Under the pieces are notes generated by a model. That model worked only from the letters and a program-made list of their open reading frames with translations. It made no database searches and was not told where the DNA came from. A DNA stretch of 64,000 nt from Diplocarpon mali (taxonomy: Eukaryota > Ascomycota > Leotiomycetes > Helotiales > Drepanopezizaceae). Both the position numbers and the translations under genes were made by a program. The stretch lies in contig JAENRP010000179.1 in NCBI GenBank assembly GCA_024741835.1, positions 1,351 to 65,350 on the forward strand, written 5' to 3'. Of the stretch, positions 11,565-22,639 are shown one piece after another (position 1 is the stretch's first letter; each line of letters begins with the position of its first letter).

Positions 11565-14500
11565 AGGCCCAGCATATAGAGTAGATATGGACAATGTAGT
11601 ATAGAATATGTCGACTGCATTTCTTTCCAGCACAAGTAGAATGCAGCACTCTGGGCCACCTCATGGTCCCTCGGAGAGCCACATGGCGCGGTAGACTACT
11701 TTCGGCAATCCGCAATGGTAATCCACGAGGAGCTGGAGGCAAATGGAACCTTGTGGGCAGTGGCCCAATTGGTTGTATCCTCAGGCTCTCGAAGCTCAGA
11801 AACACAGCTGGGGTGGGAATTGCAAAGCCCGACAAACCAGCCTCGCATATGCCCTCGACCTGGAGGAGTGTGAGTATGAATATGAGTGTGGATGATCGAT
11901 CAATCAATCCCTCTCCTTTATTCTTCGTCGATGGTATTCCTCAACCGCTGTACCTCCAAATGCCTAATTTGACCAAGCCCAAGACCAGGAGGGGATGGTT
12001 ATTTGTACCTGTATTTGTATTTGTTTCTGGATCTATCCGCACCCGCGTTCGATTAGCTCCGTGCGGAGCAGAAATCATCTCCAGTCGCAGGAAAAGTCAA
12101 GAAATAGACTCGATACCTACATGAGGCTCTGTAGCCCAAGAGGACGAGAGATACATCATGTTCTTGACAGCCAACAGAGCTACTAGCCGAGGTCGTGGAC
12201 TGGGTTGTCTGGAGAGTCAAGGGGAATTCTGCGCCTGGTCCAGATCATGTATACCAGAGGACTGGTGTGAGCTAGTCCGGTGAAAATATCCGAGTGGAAT
12301 TAAGCTTGTGTTGCACGAAGCCATCCCTAGGCGTTGCTCGTTTCCACCCTCGTTTTTGATGAATCTAAAGGTGTAGATTCTGAGATCTATGGAGCTGCAG
12401 GAGTATATATACAAGGTACGATTACATAAGCTAATCTCCAATCCTTGTATATTCTAACAGTTTTAAAGTCTCAACACCTCTCTCAGTTTTCATCTTCTAA
12501 CATCAAGGGATAACTGGAACTACGATAGCATCTGTAAGCTTGACCAGTTACTTTGCATTGTTTGTTCGAATCTTGTGATGCATCCCGTAAGGCCTAGCCC
12601 TAGGAGCCTCTGGCTCCAGCGTCAAGGTTTTCTATAGTGAATATCAAGTACGTTGGCTAGTCTTCAACATCTAAAGGTACTGCTTTCGGTGCTTATAAGA
12701 AAGAACACCTAGACAGATCTGACCGGCTGCTTCTTATGAGACTTTCCACGGTGATACCTTTTGCTGATCTGGTGACGACGCAGATCATAAATAGCAGGAA
12801 TTGAAATCGGCGTATAAGCCGGTATACACCTCGCCTACCTAGCACCACAGAGATCTTCCATGATACATTTAGAAGATATCAAGGGACATGGCGCATAAGT
12901 GTGAGCATTGAATTTAGGTTTATCCTTATCCCATGCCATCCTTTTCCCATGAACGTAATCATTCGCATGAGAGTGACCGAGCGCGAACTCCTCTTATCCA
13001 GAATCACCGGCCTCCAAAAACCGTCTAGTCGAATCATCCTGTGTTATCGTACCCATGCACCAAGCCCAAAAATGAGCACATTATCCCACAGCTTTAGACA
13101 AGCAGTGCGGCTTATCGCGGTCTAGCGGCAGATTCTACGATTTCCATCCTATTTCCCGCTCACGCGCGATGCGTGTCATTCTCTACCCTTAGGTACGGCG
13201 GATAGATGCCCATTTCCAGCACAGAAAATTCCGCCCTGGGAAATTCCATCGTTGGGGCTTCTCCGTTGTGAATTTCTCTGTAGCGGCTTCTGCCAGAGAA
13301 GACCTAGAGGCTGAATTTGGTTGTTCGGAGTTTATTGCTATGCTGGGCACAAGTTCAGGGTATGGTGATGGAGAACATATCATGGTGAATGAAGAGAATT
13401 CAGCACTGGGGGGCAGAAACATATCGCCGTGCTATGTAAAAATCCGGAATAAGATGGTGGTATAAACGTTCCCATGTGAGATCCTGGATAGGTTTCAGGA
13501 TTTGATGACTTTGCAACTGTTACTTCGGTAGGGGTTAACTCCTGTCGTGGTTGACCTCCACGGCTTGCATTCACATTTCAGGCGGACGAATAGTTCTCCT
13601 GGCCAAACGGAGAATAGTTCTGGTCGGAGCTTTGCAAAAGAACAGGATAGCCTGCCAGGAGTCCCATTCTATACTTGAACAGAATCAGACGATTGGTTTC
13701 TCCCTTCATTTATAGATCAAACAGCTTGAGAAAACGTGGCATAAGCGTTTCTACAAGAGGGAGAATTTTGTACTTCATATAGTTTGTTTTAGCAATTTGA
13801 GACAATAGTATGACATATTGAACAGACCAGCATCTTACAGAACAACAGGGCGTCCTATTGCGCCTGTGAAAGCTCCACTTGGTCGCTCATATCAATAGTG
13901 ACACAGGGTGAAACTGGGAGGGCTTGTTTTATTGAATGGATACAGGTATTTGAGAGTATGAATACTAGTTGTGAAGAATCTCCGATTGTGCCCATTCGGC
14001 ATGTATCTTATGGACACCTCTAATGTCTTTTAACTAAAATTTAGGCGGATAGTGTCCGCTAATCGACGGCACTTGCCCTTCATATTGCATGGTGAGAATA
14101 TACCAGTGCCTAGCCCTAAAAATGACAAAAGGAAAAGGGCGAGTGAGTTTAACATTAGATCCGTGGACAAGGCTTCACATCGCCACATTCTCATGCAACT
14201 TTTCATTTGTACTGATCATCATTCTTGAAGGGTTTCTAAGACCAAAGTAACGCTTGGCTGTAAAGCAAGTGGTAGAGCAGAGATGCTAAGATAACCAAAC
14301 GCTCACATATTCAGATGTAGTTATGCAGCAGTTTGAACATGAGATAATCAAACGCTTGCATTCTTGACGGTAGCCATGCATTAAAGTCATGACGGGGGAA
14401 AAAATTCATATTGTACAGAACAAAAACGAAGAAATTGACTGTTATTACCTGAATAGAGAATATCAAGCTTGGCATCCGAATGCTCTACACCATACTCATT

Positions 14501-16002
14501 TAGCAGAATAACCTAGCCCGGGGATAAATAGCACTATAAAGAAAATGAAGGAAAATATCTGCCAGTAAAGATACTAGTGGTAAGGCCAGAAGACGAGAAC
14601 GTTGTCTCCCAGCCTAGACTCTGCACTAGGTTATTACACAAGTCAACTTTGGACTTCTTCTCCTAGGTACTGTATCATAACTCACCGAGCTAATGAAAGA
14701 GTGGTAGACGTGGGCAGGGTAGGTGCCAAACCACCACAGAGAAAGGAGAGGACGAGAAAAGAAAATGTTTGTGCTCCTGGGAAAAGGTGGCTCCCGAGGC
14801 GTAGAGCTCACGTAGAACCTGCGCGCATTGCCTTCCATATTATCGTGGGCAGCAGTGCCTGGGAGAGACATTGAGCTTCCCGAGTCCTACGAGGTCAGAC
14901 CTGGAGCAAAGTCCAAGTCTTGGGCGACGACCATTTGCTCTCCAGGGGTCCCGTGATTTTTGGGGCATTCTAGGTTTATCCTATTCTCCAACCAACAATA
15001 CGGGGGTGCATCGGTCAGCTCCTAGAAATAGAGGGGGGAATCTCCGTGCGTGTCAGATACTTCGTAGCAGGCCAGATAAATACTACTTGATAGTATCTCT
15101 TGCAAAAGCTCTCGAAGCCCCTCCAAATTGGACACTGACATGTTTTTTTTTGGCCTGCCGCGAAGTAGTTGGTGAGAAAGCCGAGCAGTCTCCGCCAACG
15201 CGACCACCAGACGAGAATATATGGGGGCTAGTAAACAAGTCTGACTGAGAGCCATGGCGCCACAGATCACCAAGCCGACACACCCCCATCGACAGGATAC
15301 TCGACTCTACAAATGCTAATTCTTCTCGCTTCTTGGGCAACCTCTACGTCCTGAATTACACAGTAACGGTACTTGAGTCACGGATTAGGGTTAGTCGCCA
15401 AAAGTTAGGGTTGGAATCTCGAGCTTGCGAGGCTTCGGATGAGAATAACATTAGAGTGTTCGAATACCGATAGCAAGGACGAATGACTGAGTACGAGAGT
15501 TTAACGCAGAGAGGAGCCACTTCTCTTGATTAAATTTAATAAGAGGAAGGGCTAATATGGAGGTAATTCCTCAAGATCCCAAAATACTACTTGCTTCAGG
15601 CGTAAAAAGCGAGTGACACTGCATTGATAAAACTTGCAGTTTGGCCCCATGCTAGCCAGCCCCTGAGTAGATAGCATGTTTTTCTAGCTGAATTGCGATT
15701 CTCAAGGCAGGAAAATCACGAGGGTAAAGTACAGCGAAAACGTTGATTGTTAGGTAGAGTTTTCGTTTTACTGTGTTAGTAAGTAGTATAGCGTTTGTCG
15801 ATTAGGATCCGTGTAACGACTCCCAACTTCTTTTCTTCTATTTTTTTTGGTTAAACCCATAGCAATATTCTATTGGGATAAGAAGAGTATACCTCGAATG
15901 GTTTAATGCTAATGGTTAAACAGCTCAAAAACATATTTGTTTTATGCGGAACGAAAAAGTCTCGAAGAAATACACAAATCTTTGAAGTATTGACAACTCT
16001 AC
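11565..16002. other. Long intergenic stretch with no supported gene
   Basis: About 4.4 kb without any open frame that shows family resemblance, splice structure or coding-like composition. Frames of 60-150 codons occur on both strands and look random. Base composition drops from moderate GC near SEC18 to AT-rich after about 15.5 kb. Small items seen: a diverged direct repeat of about 40 bp at 14290-14328 and 14342-14381, and two TTAGGG-like motifs near 15385-15415. No tRNA cloverleaf was recognised. Confidence 0.5.
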
Positions 16003-16682
16003 AGAGGAGATAACGACTGAACATCTATCCGCGGTGTCTCTTACGAACCTGCAGACTTTTGATAGTCTGCAAAGCCGAGATTAAGTCCTTTCGAATACGA
16101 AATAATCAAACCCAAAGTCGAATGAAGCTAGAAATTTTCAAAAGCTTTAAGATAAAAAAAGTCTACCAACTCTGCTACAACTACCCTCTAACTTGGACCT
16201 GTAATTGCGTGCTCTGGGATTGGTTGAATATATATCCACGACTAAAGGAAAGGCCTAATAAAGGATACGAAAGGGAGAAAGGCGCGTTATAGTATTTAAG
16301 GAAAAGGAGGAGGGAAAAGAATACGTTTTAAAGCTATTTAGCTTCTAGAGAAATATCATCGAAAGCAAATAAATTAATAAGGGGTATAATCAAAAGCCGC
16401 CTACTCCAAACAGAACGCTTAATATATATTAATAAACAATCGTAATCAGTGCGAAGGGCTGATCTTATAATAGAGCATCTATAGCGACATCACTTATCTA
16501 AGCACCTTTTTTAAAATATACTGCTTAACACCTTGAGAGAATAACTATTAACTAGAGTATAAGTTAGACTACAAGGAGTCAATAATTTTACTAGTTTCCC
16601 ATTATACTTAATAAGACTGTAGCCTTTTCCGCTTATACTATAAAGTTTAAAACTGATGTAGCATATTAAAATGGGGAGAAAA
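16003..16682 (-). repeat. R1 repeat copy a, near full length, inverted
   Basis: About 680 bp of AT-rich DNA whose reverse complement matches the copies at 20325-21045 and 52405-53095 along their length. Shared landmarks are the 5-prime block with ATATGCTAC...AGTT.TAAACT, the GATCTTATAATAGAG region, and the 3-prime block CTTAATCTCGGCTTTGCAGA followed by a short hairpin. Copies differ mainly by transitions, as expected for RIP. No open frame is conserved. The 5-prime end of this copy points at the gene starting at 16830. Confidence 0.7.
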
Positions 16683-16829
16683 ACGGCGCTCGGAACCTCT
16701 TAAGTTACCTATCATCACTTACTAGTCATACCCTAGCGCAAGGGGCCTCGAGGCTTCTTGTCAGCCTCGCCTCACTTCAGCATCAATTATCTGGAAGCCA
16801 CTGCCACTGACACTACCCTAACCTCAGCA

Positions 16830-17741
16830 ATGTCATCCGAATCCGACTCAGAAGGCGCATCCATGGCAGCAGCCATGGGCTTCAGCTCATTTGGCAGCAA
16901 GCCAGCTGCCAAAAAAAGAAAATTTAACCCATCCACAGACGCTTTCGTAGGAGGACAAGCGCTAGACAAGATTGACAGGGGTGGGAAGAAAGGGACGGGA
17001 AGTGGTGGGAACACAATTCCGTTGGGCAAGGCGAGGGTTCTTGGGACGACGACGAAAGTGGTGGATAATGGTGATGAGATAACGTTGGATCAAGAGGAAG
17101 AGGAAGTCGAGGTGCCGAGTGATATGGAGAAGAGCAAAGTACCGAGGGCCTCGATCGAAAGGAATCTAGGAGACAACAGCGAGGACGAGGGACCGCAGTA
17201 CGTGGATACGAGTGAGGCGGCGCCTGTGGAACGAGAGGGCGATCGAGATCAAAGACCGGCTTACGAGTTAATGGATACGACGCTCAAGGAAGCACCCGCT
17301 GCTCCTGCTGCTGGAGACGAGATTCCAGACGCTGAGAAAGCAGAAATGCAGCGGCGCATCGATGCTATCCTGACGAGTGTAGGGAGCGTTGCTCCGCCTC
17401 CTGGAACCGACGTTGCGACACCCTATGCTTCGCCTGCGACGGCGGGTATGGCGCCGCCACCGCAGCTTGATTTGCCGCAAAGAATGGCCCTTGGCCCGGG
17501 TTCGCATCTGGCATCCATTCAAGGCGCGCCGAGAGGGGGAAGCGAGGGGCTTAGCTCGAGTAGAAGAGATAGGCAGCGCGGACAGTGGGTTCAGGAGAAC
17601 GAGAAGTGGTATGCGAACTACTATGACCCGAACTTCAATGCCAACCCGTGGGAGACATTGGAGAAAGCCAAGGGGCTGGAGCCGGTCGGGTTATGGGTTT
17701 CACATTCTCATAGCCCAGGACAAGCTGGACAGAGGACTTGA
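16830..17741 (+). CDS. Unknown fungal protein, probably nuclear, low-complexity acidic/basic
   Basis: A single exon of 303 aa from ATG 16830 (MSSESDSEGASMAAAMGFSS). Upstream in-frame sequence back to 16758 has no ATG. Residues 25-55 carry a basic stretch (KPAAKKRKFN) that resembles a nuclear localisation signal. The middle is acidic, with an EEEEVEV run near residue 90. A conserved-looking C-terminal segment, GQWVQENEKWYANYYDPNFN, is followed by NPWETLEKAKGLEPVG. The last 15 residues look less constrained, so a 3-prime intron cannot be excluded. The gene converges on SPB4 with only 150 bp between stop codons. I do not recognise the family; a nuclear or RNA-processing role is a guess from the basic motif alone. 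Confidence 0.7.
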   Translation: MSSESDSEGASMAAAMGFSSFGSKPAAKKRKFNPSTDAFVGGQALDKIDRGGKKGTGSGGNTIPLGKARVLGTTTKVVDNGDEITLDQEEEEVEVPSDMEKSKVPRASIERNLGDNSEDEGPQYVDTSEAAPVEREGDRDQRPAYELMDTTLKEAPAAPAAGDEIPDAEKAEMQRRIDAILTSVGSVAPPPGTDVATPYASPATAGMAPPPQLDLPQRMALGPGSHLASIQGAPRGGSEGLSSSRRDRQRGQWVQENEKWYANYYDPNFNANPWETLEKAKGLEPVGLWVSHSHSPGQAGQRT

Positions 17742-17891
17742 TTTGTGTCAAGATAAAATTCCAAAAATCGTTGATACCCAGCTTATATCGAAATCTAGGG
17801 GATGATGGATTCAAAAATAATATCCCGATAGCTGATTGTAGGATGCCTGAATACAATCTCGATTTAGTATTCTACTGCAAAGCTCGCTAAA

Positions 17892-19812
17892 TCAATCGAA
17901 GCCCTCAAACTCATCGCCATACTTCTGATCCTCCAAATTCTTCTTTCTCACGAGCACAATCAAAGCCTGCAACTCATCCTCTTTCTTTCTCTCTTCCTCT
18001 GTCATACCTTCTAATCTTTCAGCCTGCTTCTTACGTTTCTTCTTCTCCCTCCTCAACTCCTTAACATCCTGCTGCTCATGCTTATGACTCCACGCCTCTC
18101 TCTCCTTCCTCTTTTTCACAATCTCTTCACAAGGTAAGAAAGGCGCCTTGTTTTTCTCTTCTTCCATCGCCACCCTCCTCGCTTTCTCTCGCACTTTATC
18201 TTTATACTCATACTCTGCAAAATCAATCTTAACCCCCAACGTTTTATCACCCTCCCATCTCTTCAGCTCTGGCATCTTGGGCAGGCGAACCAGACCCCAT
18301 GCATTACCGAGTTCCCTCCACTCGAGATCCGCGACTCGAAAGATACTGCTCGCTTGGTGCTTAGAGTAGGCTTTTACCCAACTTACGAAGGCACGCTGGC
18401 CCTTGTCGTAGAGAGCGCGGTCTGCGAAGACTTCCTGGCGCATTTTGGATGTGACAAGAGTTGCGTCTTCGCCAGTGATTTCGATAGATGGGTTTTTGAG
18501 AGGCGTGATAGGCGTTTTCCGGACTTCGAGGAAAGGGATGTAATCTTCTTCTCGTCCGGGCTGGAGGAAGATAACACTCAGTCCTTTGCGTCCTGCTCGT
18601 CCGGCTCGTCCGCAGCGGTGAAGAAAGACCTTCGGGTCGGATGGGGGATCAATTTGTACGACCAGGTCAACCTGCGGAATGTCGAGCCCGCGAGCCGCTA
18701 GGTCTGTTGTGAGGAGGATGCAGGGGGTGACTGTAGAGACGTACTTGGAAAAGTTCCTTTGCCGGACATTTGGAGGGTGTTTTCCGTGAAGCGGAATGAG
18801 GGAGAACTGGTTCGGGAGGATTGCCAAGAGGATGTGCTGAAAGTAATCCACGGCCGCGCATGTAGAGAGGTAGATGATGCTCTTTTGGGGAGTTGGATCC
18901 AATTGAGACAGTATAGATAATAGAGCCGGGAATTTATGAGTTGGAGGTGTCAGTAAGTATGACATTTGCAGACTTGCTGGGGTCCTCTTGTCTTCTCCTG
19001 ATGCGCTTTTCACTTTGACGGCGATTTTCACTGGATTCCTCAATCCGACTCTGACAATTTCTCCAACTGCCTCGCTAACGCTGGCACTGAAGAGCCCTGT
19101 CCTTCTTTGCTTTGGCAATCGGCTCAAGATCTTCTGGAGATCATCTTTAAATCCCAAATCCAACAATCGGTCTGCCTCGTCCAGTACCAGTACCTCGAAA
19201 GAAGATTGCGGACAATGTACATGTGGAGAAGATAAAAGTTCCAGTAGCCTCCCCGGAGTAGATATTAAAAGATTTGGACTATTCTTGAGAAACCTGCTAA
19301 GATCTTGTGCAGGAGTGGTCGTTCCACCTAGAAGTAGTTGTGGTACAACACTGAGAGTAGTTGACAGCTTTCGTGTCTCTCCTTCTTTCAATGGTTGTAG
19401 AGCTTCAGCAGATGGCTGGTGAAAGCCCAGTAGTGTCAAGAGAACAGAATTTATTTGGGTTGCGAGTTCTCGAGTCGGCGAGACGATTATTGCACCTAGG
19501 TGGTGCTTCTTGATCGGCTCTTCTAATCGTAATAGCTTTTCAACCACCGGAACAAGGAATGCCAGAGTCTTTCCACTACCTGTAACAGCCTATGTTCTGT
19601 TAGCACGAGACAAGGGGCTGAGCATATTACAGCAATCGTACCTCTACTACAACGTCTTTGTTGCCCATGAAGAGGGGAATAGTCGAAGCCTGTACGGGTG
19701 TCATTTTGGCAAAGCCCATAGCAGTAATCGCATCGAGGATCCATTCGGCCAATGGTGGTGTTAAGGCGTCCCATGCTCTGGGATCTTTCTTCTCGTCAAT
19801 AGCTGGAGCCAT
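17892..19812 (-). CDS. SPB4: ATP-dependent rRNA helicase SPB4
   Basis: Two exons on the minus strand, 19812-19642 and 19589-17892, give 622 aa, typical for Spb4. The 52-bp intron starts GTACG and ends CATAG and splits the helicase Q-motif region from Walker A. The product is a DEAD-box RNA helicase needed for 27S pre-rRNA processing and 60S subunit assembly in the nucleolus. Visible motifs: Q-motif region [14 protein letters not shown] (near 33-46), motif I AVTGSGKT (58-65), Ia SPTREL (94-99), II DEAD (194-197), III as SAS rather than the usual SAT (225-227), and [15 protein letters not shown]. The tail carries the basic, Lys/Arg/Glu-rich extension seen in Spb4 ([13 protein letters not shown], later [12 protein letters not shown]). 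Identification is firm; the SAS variant is, to my knowledge, found in related fungal Spb4 proteins. Confidence 0.94.
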
Positions 19813-19977
19813 ATCGTGTGTAATTGTATTCTGGGTTTGTGATTCAGCGATTCAAAAAACTTCCGCAAGCGACTGTTATCGCTATCGCCTAGTTCGGCCA
19901 AGACAAAAATTTATGGGCGACCTCTCTCTAGTACCGAGTCGAGTCTCAGGGAATTATTAATCTATCGCAGTTTTTTC

Positions 19978-20312
19978 CACTTTCCTTATAACGTGATAGT
20001 TCTAAGCTATATATAATAGGCGGGAAAGGATTGAGTCGTAATAAGTATGAGGAGAACTCCTCGAATTATCTTTTTAGCCTATTATACTTAGAGTCCTAAC
20101 TCCTTAGATAAGAGTCTAACTTGTACCTTACTTAGAAACTAGTTTCTTCAGGTCTTTAGTAGATACGTTGTCGAAGAGGTACCTATGTAAACAGAGTCGC
20201 ATTAGGTTACTTATTCTGTTATAGCCCTTTCTTGTTAATAGTGGCCGAGCGGCAGTTTATCTAGTTATACCAAGCGTTTTATTAGTAGTCGCTAGCTTAA
20301 TTTTCCCCTCCT
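19978..20312 (+). repeat. R1 repeat copy b, 5-prime half only
   Basis: About 335 bp matching the first half of copy c immediately downstream. Shared blocks include GATAGTTCTAAGCTATATAT, CCTTAGATAAGAGTCTAACT, ACAGAGTCGCATTAGGTT and AATAGTGGC. The copy stops where copy c begins, so the two lie in tandem with b truncated. Confidence 0.65.
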
Positions 20313-20324
20313 TTTTTCCTCCCC

Positions 20325-21045
20325 TTTCAATATGCTATAGTAGTTCTAAACTGTATAGCACGATTGGGAAACGCTGTAGTCGGATTTATATATAGAGAGA
20401 AACTAGCCTAAAAACTCCTTATATCTTCACTACTTAGCCTACTATACCTGTGATTCCCGATTCCTTAGATAAGATTTAAATCTTTACCTTAGTCGACAGT
20501 TATTCCCTATAGGTCTTGGGCGAGTACGGTCTCAGAAGGTGCCTCAACAAACAGAGTCGCATAAGGTTCTCTATTTTAAAATAAGCCCTTTACGCTAATA
20601 GCAGCTATTTATTTGATTATATCAATAGTCTTACTAGTCGGCGGCGGCTCTTGATTATAGACCTTCTTATCGACTTTATACAAATTATCGAAATGTTTAC
20701 TTTTCCTTTGCTTTCTCCTCTTCCTCTTCTTGTATACAATGACCTGCGTTTTTTCCTTTCGTATCCGTTATTAAGCATTTCCCTTAATTATAGGTATATT
20801 TTGAATAATCCTATAGTATATAAGCAAAGGTTGAAAGTAAAGGTTGAAAGTGAAGGGTCTTTGTAAATGAGGTAGTATAATAAAGAGATATTTTTTTCAT
20901 TCCTACGTTTTCGAAAGTTCAAGCTTTATTTATTTTAGGGTTTGATCATTTCATAGTTAAAAGCACTCAATCTCGGCTTTGCAGACCGTTAAAGATTCTG
21001 CAAGTTCGTAAAAGACACTGCACATAGGTGTTGAATCGTCGTCTC
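20325..21045 (+). repeat. R1 repeat copy c, near full length
   Basis: About 720 bp, used here as the reference copy. It begins near ATATGCTATAGTAGTTCTAA and ends near TTGAATCGTCGTCTCCC. It holds an internal direct repeat AAAGGTTGAAAGT at about 20828-20856 and, close to its 3-prime end, a hairpin with stem TTGCAGA/TCTGCAA. No coding frame is shared between copies and no terminal inverted repeats were seen. Confidence 0.7.
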
Positions 21046-21079
21046 CCTGCGCCAGGTATTGACTACAATTCTTTGTATT

Positions 21080-21415
21080 ACCTTGTATAATGGCTTTAAA
21101 TCGTGTCTTTCCTCCCCGCTATGGCATACTACAATCCGCCTAATTCATCTTCAAACCCAATGTCAAGCCTCTCCTCTAATTTTAGGTATATGTATGAATT
21201 AACCCTAGAGTACGCAGATAAAGGTCGAAGTAGGGGGTATATTATAAAAGAGGTGGAAGTATTTCTTTCTACAGCTCTTGAGAAGTTCTGGCTATATTCG
21301 ACTTAGGGTTTGATATTTCAGCGTTAAAAGGATATAAATTCGGCACTACAGACTCCTAAAGAATCTGCAGGTTCGTAGGAGAAACTGCGTACAGATGTGG
21401 AGGAGTCGTCTCCCT
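21080..21415 (+). repeat. R1 repeat copy d, 3-prime half only
   Basis: About 335 bp matching the second half of copy c: the AGGTATATGTATGAATTA block, TCTGGCTATATTCGACTTAG, GGTTTGATATTTCAGCGTTA, and the terminal AGTCGTCTCCC. Its hairpin is CAGACTCCTAAAGAATCTG. It lies directly downstream of copy c in the same direction. Confidence 0.65.
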
Positions 21416-21443
21416 ATCTATCGCAAGTGATAATCCATTCTTT

Positions 21444-21836
21444 CAGTGGGCTGCAAACCTACGATTAAATCCACTAATCGGCCTCTCTATCTCGAAGGGT
21501 TTTTAATCACTTGAAAACAACTATTTCGAAAGCGATCCTCGAAACCGAAGGGCGAAATAGAGGCTCCAATAGATAGATATGTGTATAAATATATAAAATC
21601 ATATATTATATATTATATATAATTAAAGTATACATTACTTAGTTTGTCTATGCTTTCAAACGTTGAACTTATTTAGTAAAGTTTAAATATATCAATCTAC
21701 GATATACCCAGGGTAAAAAACCTCGTCAAGGGCTTAGGGGACTCAGGTCAGCTCGATCTTAAAATTCAGATGGAGAATATTCTGAACACAACAGTTTGCC
21801 CTTGTAGTAGTTGGTGGATTTGTAGCCCACTGAAAA
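21444..21836. mobile_element. Small TIR element (MITE-like)
   Basis: About 390 bp bounded by inverted repeats. The left end reads TTTCAGTGGGCTGCAAACC and the right end, read on the minus strand, TTTTTTCAGTGGGCTACAAA. No transposase frame is present. An inner inverted pair (CCTCTCTATCTCGAAGGG near 21482 and GGGCGAAATAGAGG near 21551) could form a hairpin. The interior is very AT-rich around 21580-21650. Length, ends and lack of coding sequence suggest a non-autonomous DNA transposon; a pogo/Tc1-type source is a guess from the CAGTGGGCT-like ends. Confidence 0.6.
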
Positions 21837-22575
21837 AAGGGAGTACCTAACTAATGATAAAAGTTTTCGGACGACATACAAATAAAATTTATGACATCTG
21901 AAAGGTCTTTGAGAATGTCAAGCTCTTTTCAGCCTTCCGCATATGCTCAAGACTGAAGCCTAGTCAGCAGATAATCGTTTCTGGAGCAAACTTCTGTTAC
22001 TCTTCCACCGACTTCCAGCCTGTAACTCTATGCATGATTTTCTTATACTTTTTGTCCTATTTGCAACTTGCGCAAATTGGGTTCAAAAGTTAGATAAGCT
22101 ATCGATGAGGCTTGCAGACGTCTGTGCCTGCTTTTCCAGCTTCCGACCCAACCTATCAAGTCCATTAGGGAATATGATACAATGCCAATATCAAAGACCT
22201 ATAGTATGCAAAAATCATATCCACAGAATATCTTTTCCTCGCATCCATAAAGTTCACTAGGTGGTTCAGACGAAAAGCACACGCATGTGACATGGTCTAT
22301 CCGTGAAGGTTGTCGTGTGCTTAGTCAAAAGAGCACCTGGAAAATTATCCAAATGAACCACAATCTTCCTCCATCCACAACCACCCACCCCTAACCTGTG
22401 CCTTCAACGGCGCAAAGAAAGCAACCATATCTCTCTTCAACGATGCAGCGCAGTTTCGTCCTGCGATATTTTCCTCGCTGGACTCGATAGCCATCTTCGC
22501 GACCTCTCCTGGAACAACGCGCGCATCACGCAAAGACAAGCATCTCCGCTTATTCCCTCCGCGCTGGCTATTTGG
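21837..22575. other. Intergenic, no gene seen
   Basis: About 740 bp between the TIR element and the DGK1 promoter. AT-rich at first and more GC-rich after 22.3 kb. Short frames on both strands show no recognisable product. Confidence 0.4.
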
Positions 22576-22583
22576 TATAAAAG
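22576..22583 (+). promoter_or_regulatory. TATA box of DGK1
   Basis: TATAAAAG lies 57 bp upstream of the DGK1 start codon, in a CT-rich proximal promoter. Position and sequence fit a TATA element with a very short leader. Confidence 0.5.
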
Positions 22584-22639
22584 AAATCGCACGTCAAGTA
22601 TCAGGCGCTATTCGGGTTTCCTCCCTTCCACCATTCACC

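Noticed and set aside
12540..12600. Possible tRNA T-arm (GTTCGAATC)
   Set aside because: The flanking bases do not form the five-pair T stem, and no acceptor, D or anticodon stem could be fitted.
16758..16829. A 24-codon N-terminal extension of the unknown protein at 16830
   Set aside because: The extension has no ATG; the first ATG in frame is 16830, which also begins a plausible Ser/acidic N-terminus.
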